A stretch of DNA of 5,683 nucleotides, from the NCBI GenBank assembly GCA_016712715.1, contig JADJQM010000009.1, positions 1-5,683 on the forward strand, read 5' to 3'. Below, in pieces: positions 1 to 5,683 of the stretch. The notes under the pieces were generated by a model. That model was not told where the DNA came from. It saw only the letters and a program-made list of their open reading frames with translations, and searched no databases. The position numbers were made by a program, and so were the translations under genes. Position 1 is the stretch's first letter. Each line of letters starts with the position of its first letter. This DNA is from Rhodospirillaceae bacterium (GTDB taxonomy: Bacteria; Pseudomonadota; Alphaproteobacteria; Dongiales; Dongiaceae).

Positions 1-1
1 G

Positions 2-280
2 ACGCAATGTGCGGGGATTGACTTCGACAAGGCGGATGTGGAACTGAACAGGATTTGGCCGGAGATCAAGGCAGGCGCCCAGGAGAGCGACGCGGGATCA
101 GGAAAATCTGAACACCTTGATGCCCTCATGGCCTCCCAACGCGCATGGCTCGCATATCGAGACGCGAAATGTGTGTGGCAGGGGTTCGAGGCCCAAGGTG
201 GCTCGATGGAACCCATGCTGGTGAATGCCTGTCTTGCTGAGATGACCAACAACAAGCGCATCAAGGAGCCGCGGTGCTAG
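2..280 (+). CDS. LprI-family (DUF1311) protein, 3' part only
   Basis: The frame is open from base 2 to the TAG at 278-280, so the start lies outside the window. The GTG at 38 is not the start: the codons before it already read like the family (CAGIDFDKADVELNRIW). The core QRAWLAYRDAKC, followed by GGSMEPMLVNACLAEM, is the hallmark of the DUF1311/LprI domain, with three cysteines in the visible part (the QCAG, AKCVW and NACLAE contexts). Members are small, usually secreted or lipoprotein proteins; mycobacterial LprI inhibits lysozyme, but most bacterial members have no tested role. A signal peptide would lie upstream and cannot be seen. The gene converges on the carbohydrate kinase, with only about 8-25 bases between the two ends. 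The family is fairly certain; lysozyme inhibition is only a family-level possibility. Confidence 0.8.
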   Translation, partial: TQCAGIDFDKADVELNRIWPEIKAGAQESDAGSGKSEHLDALMASQRAWLAYRDAKCVWQGFEAQGGSMEPMLVNACLAEMTNNKRIKEPRC

Positions 281-303
281 GCCTCGCTCAGTGGTGACGA
301 CAG

Positions 304-1302
304 CTAACGCGGCCCCCTGCGGCAAAGCGTAGTCCAAACACTCTTTCCACGGCCTGATTGTTGCCGAGGTTGGAAGGTGGAGCGATGTCGCTGCGCTGGC
401 GTTGGCAAGGCCGGGCATAGGGCGAGGCCAGTCTCCGTGGAGGCCAAAGAGCATGCCCAGCGTAGAAGGCGTCACCTGCGCCACGGTGCCGACGACTTCC
501 GACTTTGGCACATTGACGGAGGGCGCGAAGGCCTTGTCGCCGGGTGGCGCATGGCGAGGGCGCCATCAGGGTGGTGGAGGCAGACCCAGGTCATTGACAC
601 CCAGCAGATCGAACAGTGCCCGGCAAGCGCGCTCTGCCGAGGGACTGTCAAAGTGTCCGTCCGCCGTGACGGTCAGGCCGGACACCGCTTCGGCTTCCGT
701 GTCGTTGATGATGAAATAGTCGAGCAGCGGCAGGCAGGGCCGCGTCTGGGTGCATTGCAGTTCACGCGGCACCGGACACAACTCCATGGCCGTCTTGTAG
801 CCGCCGGGCGCGGGCATTGCGGAATACGGCGCGCCAGCCATCGCTGGCATCCATGGAGGTGGAGATGCCGGGCGAGCCGAGATAGAAGATCTTGCCCCTG
901 TCATGGGGAGGAAACATCTGCTCCGCCGTCATGGTGCTGTTGGCGCCGGGGCGGAAGAAGAAGGTGCGCCTGCCGGTGGCGAGCGAAGTCATGACATGGG
1001 TGACGTCGGTGGTCTGGCCGGGAACGCGGATCACGCCGGAGGTGTCGAGGCCAAACCCGCTTGCGATGCGGATGAAGGTCGGCGGCGGCGTCATCACGAC
1101 AACAAAGGCAGGTCATGGTGACGGGAAAGGGTGCGCCCAGTTTCACCGAAAAGCCCCTGCCCGCAGCATTGTGGGGCGGACCTCCGGGCGCCTCGATGGT
1201 CTGGCGGATGAAGGCAATCTGCTCCTCATCCGGCCAATTGTCGATCATGTGGACGATGTCGAGGACGATCGTCCCCGCAAGGACGATCCCTGACCGTGTC
1301 AC
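304..1302 (-). CDS. PfkB/ribokinase-family carbohydrate kinase (frameshifted)
   Basis: Probably an ATP-dependent cytoplasmic kinase for a sugar or sugar-like substrate. The start is the GTG at 1302, which overlaps the TGA of the upstream aldolase-like gene (GTGA), implying translational coupling. Residues 5-47 contain GIVLAGTIVLDIV and the first PfkB signature APGGPPHNAA. The middle reads FIRIASGFGLDTSGV and later LDYFIINDTEAEAVSGL. The second signature GAGDAF lies at 465-482, with the catalytic Asp codon at 471-473 and VVGTV just before it in another frame. The C-terminus reads ANASAATSLH and RPWKECLDYA. Frame changes are needed near 1080-1100, 815, 585, 550, 488 and 460, so no single frame encodes the protein. 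The total length, about 330 residues, fits the family. The exact stop is uncertain (TAG at 304-306 or TGA at 288-290, depending on frame). The family is solid, the substrate unknown; the breaks look like sequence errors. Confidence 0.85.
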
Positions 1303-2291
1303 TTCTTGTAGCCTTCCAGCACGCTCTCGGTAATCTTCTGGTCGTCTTCCAGGGAGCGCACGGGCTTCAGGTTCTTCTTCCTGAGGATGGCGTGGTACTG
1401 CTTCACGGCTTCTTCCGGGGTGATGTGGCGTTCGATCACCGGACGGAAAAGGTTCAAGAGGTCGAGCGGGCTCTCGGCAAGTTTGATCTTGCGGCCGAAC
1501 AGGGCGACGCGGGCGCCGGACTTTTCACCCTGATGGATGAGTTCGAGACAGTCGCGGGTGGTGCCGCCGCCGCCACCCAGAATGCCGACAACGAGTTCGG
1601 TATCATAGCTGGCCAGCTCCTCCATGGCCTTGCGGCCGTTGAAGGGCATCTTGAGGAACAGCGGGCGGTCTGCCTTGGTCATGCCGCCGAGGCAGCGCAG
1701 AATGTTGTCATTGACGAAGAAGGGCATCTTCTCGGGATCGAGGTTCTTTGGCGCATTGGGATTGAAGACTTCGAGGAAGTGGCGGAACTTCAGTTTCGAG
1801 GCTTCGGCGCGGAACTCATTGTAGGCCGCGAGATGGGCGTAGTCGGCGTCGAGGTCATTGTTGAAGGTGACGGAGTAGAGGCCGAGGTCGGAGAACTTCT
1901 TGCAGTGCGCAAGGTTGGCGGTGCGGAAGGGGCGGGCAAATTCCTTGGCGTAGGAGGAGCCACGGGCGCGCCAGATATCGGTGGCGTCATTGGCGCGGAT
2001 CGCCGGGGTGACGTGCGACTTCTTGAACACGCCCTTTGCCGCGATCGCTTCGAGAGAGCTGGCCGCGACCAGCATGATGTCTACGACACCCTGCTTCACC
2101 ACATCAATGACGGACTGGCGAAAGGTTTCGACGTTGGCGTAGCCCTTGCTTTCGTCATGCAGGTCCTTGGGACCGGGGGAGGAGACACCCGCCGACATCT
2201 CAGGGTCCTTGGCGTCGGCGACGATGAAGTCGGTGGGCTTGTACTTGCCGGAGGTGATCTTCTTCAGCTTGACGTCGAGGGACTTGGTCAT
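1299..2291 (-). CDS. Beta/alpha-barrel aldolase-like protein
   Basis: An intact 330-residue protein. The ATG at 2291 is preferred because the family-like text begins at MTKSLDVKLKKI and GGAAA-like purines (GGAAA, 2296-2300) precede it; the 22 extra upstream residues look non-coding. No signal peptide is visible, so it is cytoplasmic. Alternating strands and helices suggest a TIM barrel of the class I aldolase (DeoC/LacD/FbaB) type: DFIVADAKDPEM (21-32), DIMLVAASSLEAI (71-83), LGLYSVTFNNDLDADY (137-151), LFLKMPFNG (211-219), a glycine-rich phosphate-loop-like GILGGGGGTTRD (236-247) and ARVALFGRKI (260-269). K214 in the LFLKMPFNG strand is a candidate Schiff-base lysine, which is inference. It sits first in an operon with a PfkB kinase, an arrangement seen in kinase-then-aldolase sugar routes (LacC/LacD, IolC/IolJ). 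The substrate is unknown, and no characterised member is recalled with certainty. Confidence 0.8.
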   Translation of the reverse strand: MTKSLDVKLKKITSGKYKPTDFIVADAKDPEMSAGVSSPGPKDLHDESKGYANVETFRQSVIDVVKQGVVDIMLVAASSLEAIAAKGVFKKSHVTPAIRANDATDIWRARGSSYAKEFARPFRTANLAHCKKFSDLGLYSVTFNNDLDADYAHLAAYNEFRAEASKLKFRHFLEVFNPNAPKNLDPEKMPFFVNDNILRCLGGMTKADRPLFLKMPFNGRKAMEELASYDTELVVGILGGGGGTTRDCLELIHQGEKSGARVALFGRKIKLAESPLDLLNLFRPVIERHITPEEAVKQYHAILRKKNLKPVRSLEDDQKITESVLEGYKK

Positions 2292-2374
2292 TGGATTTCC
2301 GTGGAATGTGTTGCACCGGCTGGCGTTATGGCGGCACAATGGCTTTGAAACAAGCACAAGAGGTCAGAGCCACC
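2292..2374. promoter_or_regulatory. Divergent promoter region, aldolase-kinase operon versus hydrolase
   Basis: These 83 bases separate two divergent start codons and must hold both promoters unless one lies inside a gene. On the - strand, TTGTTT (2348-2353) and CATAAC (2325-2330) are separated by 17 bases, a fair sigma70-like pair for the aldolase-kinase operon. On the + strand, TTGCAC (2311-2316) and CACAAT (2335-2340), 18 bases apart, are a weaker pair for the hydrolase. TTGCACCG (2311-2318) and CGGCACAA (2332-2339) form an imperfect inverted repeat (6 of 8 pairs) lying over both candidate promoters, so it could be an operator. The hydrolase ribosome binding site candidate AGAGG is at 2359-2363. 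All of this is by eye. Confidence 0.3.
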
Positions 2375-3067
2375 ATGCGCAAGACACTGGTCATGATTCC
2401 TGCCTTTGGCTGTGATGCCGGCCTCTGCGACGGTGGCGGACGTTGGGCACAGGCGGTGGAAGTGCGGGACCACATCGCAGCAGAGGACAACTATGCGGCG
2501 ATGGTCGCAAAGGTACTGGCCGCAGCGCCGGAGCGGTTTTCCGTCCTCGGCACGTCCATGGGCGGGCGGCTGGCGCTGGAGGTGGCCCTGGCGGCACCGG
2601 ACCGGGTCGAGGGACTGGTGGTGATTGGGGCAGGCGCCGGTGCCGTCGCCGATCAGGCTGCCGGCTTGCGGCGTTCGAGCCGCATTCGTGGCGGCGAGAA
2701 GCAGCAGGTGCTCATCGAAATGGGCAACATGATTGCCCATCTGCCGGGGCCGCGGGGGCCTGCAACACGCGAAGCCTTCATCAGCATGGCGCAGGCCATG
2801 GACCCGGAGACACTGGCCCGGCAATCCGATGCGCTCGCCCACCGCACAGACAAGTGGGGACGGCTTGGCGGGATTGGCTGTCCGGTTCTCTGCCTGTGGG
2901 GCGTGCATGACCAGTTCAGCCCGGCGGCGGATGGCAGGCGCATTGCCACTGCGGTGCCGCGCGGAGAATACGTTGAACTGCCGGAGTGCGGGCACTTCCC
3001 GACGCTGGAATATCCGGAAGAAACGGCGGCCGCGCTTGAGCGCTGGCTTCAGGCCGCCGTCGTGTAG
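2375..3067 (+). CDS. Alpha/beta hydrolase
   Basis: An intact 230-residue alpha/beta-hydrolase-fold protein, slightly short for the family (often 240-270). The ATG at 2375 is chosen because MRKTLVMIPAFGCDAGLC is the usual first strand and oxyanion-region text, and AGAGG lies 11 bases upstream; an in-frame ATG at 2339 would add 12 unconvincing residues. The nucleophile elbow is LGTSMGGRLALE with Ser61. The acid is probably Asp179 in LWGVHDQFSP, and the catalytic His is His207 in ECGHFPTLEYPE, so the triad is complete. There is no signal peptide or membrane segment. Residues 18-30 (CDGGGRWAQAVEV) fit the family poorly and the segment is short there, so a small sequence error is possible. It is transcribed away from the aldolase operon and converges on the oxidase, overlapping its end. 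The substrate cannot be read from the sequence; esterase or similar carboxylic-ester activity is a family-level guess. Confidence 0.9.
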   Translation: MRKTLVMIPAFGCDAGLCDGGGRWAQAVEVRDHIAAEDNYAAMVAKVLAAAPERFSVLGTSMGGRLALEVALAAPDRVEGLVVIGAGAGAVADQAAGLRRSSRIRGGEKQQVLIEMGNMIAHLPGPRGPATREAFISMAQAMDPETLARQSDALAHRTDKWGRLGGIGCPVLCLWGVHDQFSPAADGRRIATAVPRGEYVELPECGHFPTLEYPEETAAALERWLQAAVV

Positions 3068-4501
3068 GCGATGGCGCCCATCATTCCGGAATTCATGTGA
3101 TAGACATGATGGCAGTGGAACGCCCAGGTGCCGGGATTGTTGGCGTCGAACTGGATGGTGACCATGCCGCCCACAGGCACCAGCACGGTGTCGCGGAGCG
3201 CGCCGTCGATGCGCTCGTTGCCAATGCCGACTACCTTGAAATAGTGCCCGTGCAGATGCATCGGGTGAGCCATGCCGGTCATGTTGTGGAACATGACCTC
3301 GTAGCGCTCGCCCTCGCGCACCTTGAAGATCACGTCATGCATGGAAGATTTGCCGTTGAGGCCCCAGACATAGTCTGCGCCGCCGCCGGTGAGCATGACC
3401 ATCTCGGTTTTTGAGACGGCGATCTCGGGCGTCTTGCCCATGAACTTGAGGCGGGCTTCCAGCGCCAGGTCAAGCGGTGGCTGCACCTCGCCTTGGTCGT
3501 TGATCTTCGCAACTGTCGCATCGCCGGCAGCGAGGATGATGCCGGACTGGCCCATGCCGCCTTCCACCTTGAAGAGGATGGGATAGGTGCCGGGGCCCAG
3601 CGGCAGTTCCAGCCGGATGTCGGCGCGCTGGGCGATTGCCAGGGGGAAGCGCTGGCCTTTCACTGGCTGCACGGCATGGCCATCGACAGCAATCAGCTCA
3701 CCGCTCACCGTGCCCAGATCAATCCACATGTTGCTGGCAGCGCTGGCATTGATGATGCGCAGGCGGAAACGTCCGCCTTTCTCGCCTTGACCACTTCGGG
3801 ATCGTCCAGTGTGCGGTCATTGGCGAGGAAAGCATCGAAGGTGATGTCGTTCAGCATGGCAGGCGCCGCTGCACAGCATCACCATGACCCATGGCGGCAT
3901 GATCCATGGCTTGCATGGCGCCGCCATGTCCAGCGTGAGCCGCGTGACCACCGCCGCCCAGTCTGCAGTTCGGCAAGATCTCCCGCGGGTCGCGGAAGGT
4001 GAATCATGCAGCATCACCACATGCCCTGCTCGTCGTAGAGCGGCATTGCTCTCCCGGATGATGAGGGCGCAGCATCTGCTGTTCCTGCAGGCCGACATGG
4101 GAGTGCATCCAATGGGTGCCGGCATCACGGGTGGCGAAATCATAGTCAACGGTATCACCGGGCTTCAGGGGCGGGCCGGAGAGCATGGGCACACCATCCT
4201 GCGCCAGAGGCGGCGTCAGGCCGTGCCAATGCACCATGGTCTCTTCCGACAGACCGTTGGTGAGGCGCGCGGCGAAGCGCCCGTTGAAGACCATGTTCAC
4301 GCCGTGGCGGCCCTGGTCATCAAGGATGCCCATGACGGTTGCAGCCTTGCCCTTGACCTCCAGCACACGGGTGCTGACGCGCAGGTTGGCGATGTGTGCG
4401 GCAGCGTGTGCAGGGTGTGGCAGACTGGCGGCGGCGGCAAGGGCGGCCGTGCCCGTGAGCAGGCCGCGGCGGTTCAGTCTTGTGTCAAACACATGAGCCA
4501 T
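3049..4501 (-). CDS. Tat-exported multicopper oxidase (frameshifted in middle)
   Basis: A multicopper oxidase, which couples one-electron oxidation of a substrate (often Cu(I) or phenols) to reduction of O2 to water in the periplasm. The ATG at 4501 is preceded by AAGGA (4511-4515) at 9 bases. Residues 9-35 form a Tat signal: LNRRGLLTG, an alanine-rich stretch, and a likely AHA-A cleavage site. All four copper motifs are present: HWHG (residues 91-94; 4220-4231), HWMHSH (130-135; 4097-4114), HPMHLHGH (3244-3267) and HCHHVYHMNSGMM (3079-3117), the last giving the type 1 Cys, His and axial Met. Frame changes near 4075, 4045, 4035, 4022, 3865 and 3783 interrupt the middle; the fragments join into about 480 residues, a normal length. 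A His/Met-rich stretch lies at 3884-3946. It starts 32 bases after accA and may be co-transcribed. The enzyme class is certain; a copper-tolerance role is inferred. Confidence 0.92.
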
Positions 4502-4510
4502 GGTCTTCAA

Positions 4511-4515
4511 TCCTT
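4511..4515 (-). promoter_or_regulatory. Ribosome binding site of the multicopper oxidase
   Basis: On the - strand AAGGA stands 9 bases before the ATG at 4501, inside the 32-base gap after accA. It fixes the start at the residue from which a proper Tat signal begins, rather than at the upstream in-frame ATG at 4636, which lies within accA. Confidence 0.6.
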
Positions 4516-4533
4516 CCCCTGCCGGAGGTGCCG

Positions 4534-5463
4534 TCAGAGACCGCGGTAGGTCCCGAGGAATTTCTCGCGGCGCTGGGGGCGTAACACGTCGGGCGACACG
4601 CCCCAAAGCCTGAAGGGCGCGGCACCGCATCTCCACCGGCGGCGATGGCGGCTTCCGGCTTCCGGCTTGCGCCGCCCAGCGGTTCTGGGATGATTTCGTC
4701 GATGACGCCTGCGCGGTGATCTTGAGGGCGGCGGCGGCATCCTTGGCGCGGGCACGTCACGCCAGAGAATGGAGGCTGCACCCTCGGGTGAGATGACGCT
4801 TGTAAATGGCGTGCTCAACATCAACGCACGCTGTTGCCCGTGGCGATGGCGATGGCGCCGCCGGAGCCGCCCTCGCCGATGATGGCGACACGAGCGGCAC
4901 GCCGCAGCGACAGGCAGCAATCGGTGGAGCGGGCAATGGCCTCGGCCGCCGCGCTTCGCTCAGCAACGCCGGGATAGGCGCCCGAAGTATCAACCAGCGT
5001 GATGACCGGCAGGCCGAAGCGGTCTGCCGTTTCCATGAGACGCACCGCCTTGCGGTAGCCTTCCGGCTTCGCCATGCCCCAGTTGTGCTTGAGGCGGCTC
5101 TGGGTGTCGTTGCCCTTTTCCTGGCCGATGACGACAACGCCACGGCCACGGAAACGGCCAAGGCCACCGACGATGGCTTCGTCTTCGGCAAACTTGCGGT
5201 CTCCGGCGAGCGGCACGAGTCGGTGTGATCAGAGCCTTGATGTAGTCGAGGGCGTGGGGCCGGTCCGGATGGCGGGCGACTGCGACTTCTGCCACGGTTC
5301 GAGATTGGCATAGAGATCGGCGAGATTCTTGGCCGCCTTCTTTTCCAGCGATTTCACTTCGTCGGCGATGGACACCGAGGCATCGCCCTGGGCGAGCGCG
5401 CAGTTCGGCAATTTTGCCTTCCAGTTCGGCAACGGGGGCCTCGAAATCGAGAAATGCCTGCAA
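4534..5463 (-). CDS. accA: Acetyl-CoA carboxylase carboxyltransferase subunit alpha (frameshifted)
   Basis: AccA with AccD transfers the carboxyl group from carboxybiotin-BCCP to acetyl-CoA, giving malonyl-CoA for fatty acid synthesis in the cytoplasm. Recognisable text in order: FLDFEAPVAELEGKIAEL at the N-terminus, VARHPDRPHALDYIKALI, LAGDRKFAEDEAIVGG, GQEKGNDTQSRLKHNWGMAKPEG, LVDTSGAYPG (4968-4991 for DTSGAYPG), GEGGSGGAIAIATGN (GEGGSGGA at 4854-4877), SVISPEGAASILWRD, GVIDEIIPEPLGG and the terminal PQRREKFLGTYRGL, ending at the TGA at 4534-4536. The total, about 310 residues, suits the family. At least nine indels are needed to read it, near 5397, 5280, 5225, 5217, 4905, 4884, 4830-4808, 4755 and 4710, the last also lacking about 16 bases. 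The start is a TTG at 5463. It lies 55 bases after xerD and just before the oxidase. The identity is certain; the breaks are almost surely sequence errors, because the gene is normally essential. Confidence 0.96.
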
Positions 5464-5469
5464 GATCAA

Positions 5470-5473
5470 CCTC
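5470..5473 (-). promoter_or_regulatory. Ribosome binding site that selects the accA TTG start
   Basis: On the - strand GAGG (5473-5470) is followed by six bases and then TTG (5463-5461), opening the protein as (M)QAFLDFEAPV. A second TTG at 5469-5467 touches the GAGG directly and is too close to be used. No ATG or GTG lies in a sensible position, although a base error in the start codon itself cannot be excluded. Confidence 0.45.
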
Positions 5474-5518
5474 AGAGCGTTTGTTCGATGATGTTACTGG
5501 CGGGGTGGCCCCGGATTG

Positions 5519-5683
5519 TCAACGTGTCTTGGCTGCGGCTTTCTTGCGGGCGAGGGGGTGGAATTCCTCGACCGCCGCCGTGAGCCGCGAGGCCTGCACA
5601 TGGGTGTAGACCTGGGTCGAGATGTCGGCGTGCTGCCAGCATCTGCTGCACGGCGCGCAGGTCCGCACCATGATCGAGCAGGC
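5519..5683 (-). CDS. xerD: Tyrosine recombinase, XerD type, C-terminal fragment
   Basis: The C-terminal end of a site-specific tyrosine recombinase; XerC/XerD resolve chromosome dimers at dif during division. The gene enters from the right edge and stops at the TGA at 5519-5521. Visible text is LLDHGADLRAVQQML, then after one frame change near 5637-5642 HADISTQVYTHV, then ASRLTAAVEEFHPLARKK and an Ala/Lys-rich tail ending in KTR. VYTH carries the catalytic tyrosine. The conserved LGH just before it is destroyed by the extra base; the usual STTQ is one residue shorter here. The integrase domain N-terminal to this point, including the Arg of the HxLR box, is outside the window. A place immediately upstream of accA suits the chromosomal xerD rather than a phage integrase, a neighbourhood I recall from alphaproteobacteria. 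XerC or another Xer-like integrase cannot be ruled out from 54 residues. Confidence 0.82.
   Translation of the reverse strand, partial: ACSIMVRTCAPCSRCWQHADISTQVYTHVQASRLTAAVEEFHPLARKKAAAKTR

Noticed and set aside
268..313. Inverted repeat GCCGCG/CGCGGC between the LprI and kinase ends as a bidirectional terminator
   Set aside because: Six pairs across a 34-base loop with no T-run; chance in GC-rich sequence is enough to explain it.
377..994. 205-residue + strand open frame opposite the kinase
   Set aside because: Very Arg/Trp/Cys-rich and motif-free; the - strand carries the PfkB signatures over the same bases.
1296..2348. Long 350-residue open frame on the + strand opposite the aldolase-like gene
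   Set aside because: It is the antisense shadow of a GC-rich gene: its text is Gly/Val/Glu-rich without family motifs, while the - strand shows a coherent barrel protein with operon coupling.
4004..5469. True pseudogenisation of accA and the multicopper oxidase
   Set aside because: Both proteins stay conserved between breaks, there are no large losses beyond about 16 bases, and the indels also hit xerD and the kinase, which points to sequence error.
5501..5513. Hairpin CGGGG-TGG-CCCCG between xerD and accA as a terminator
   Set aside because: The stem is only five pairs with a three-base loop, and no T-tract follows on the - strand.
5519..5683. Recombinase as a phage or integron integrase marking a mobile element
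   Set aside because: There is no att-like repeat, tRNA or phage gene nearby, and the accA neighbour fits the chromosomal xerD.

Overview
The window is a GC-rich piece of a bacterial chromosome, most likely from an alphaproteobacterium; a Hyphomonadaceae/Caulobacterales-type lineage is an inference. The basis is the wording of the AccA, multicopper oxidase and recombinase proteins, and the xerD-accA neighbourhood, which I recall from that class. No RNA genes, CRISPR arrays, insertion sequences or phage genes are visible. Genes are packed tightly, and no gene-free stretch longer than about 85 bases occurs.

Layout, left to right: (1) the 3' part of an LprI-family (DUF1311) protein on the + strand, 2-280; (2) converging on it, a PfkB/ribokinase-family carbohydrate kinase on the - strand, about 304-1302, broken by several frameshifts; (3) directly upstream of the kinase and overlapping its start by 4 bases, an intact 330-residue beta/alpha-barrel aldolase-like protein, 1299-2291 (-); (4) a short divergent promoter region and an intact alpha/beta hydrolase, 2375-3067 (+); (5) converging on and overlapping the hydrolase by 19 bases, a Tat-exported multicopper oxidase, 3049-4501 (-), frameshifted in its middle; (6) upstream of it, accA (acetyl-CoA carboxylase carboxyltransferase alpha subunit), 4534-5463 (-), broken by many small indels; (7) the C-terminal end of a XerD-type tyrosine recombinase, 5519-5683 (-), running off the right edge.

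The kinase and aldolase-like genes look like one translationally coupled operon that could phosphorylate a sugar-like substrate and then cleave it; the substrate is unknown. The multicopper oxidase is probably a periplasmic copper-tolerance or oxidation enzyme. AccA makes malonyl-CoA with AccD, and XerD resolves chromosome dimers; these are housekeeping genes.

The dominant oddity is technical. Roughly 20 small indels hit the kinase (490-1100), the oxidase (3780-4080), accA and xerD, while 1299-3780 reads cleanly. Conserved protein text continues in another frame at every break, and many breaks are one missing base in a short homopolymer or one unit of a dinucleotide repeat. Since accA is normally essential, this points to uncorrected sequencing error towards both ends of the piece rather than to true pseudogenes. 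I see no convincing new biological system; the kinase/aldolase pair is the best candidate for unknown biochemistry.
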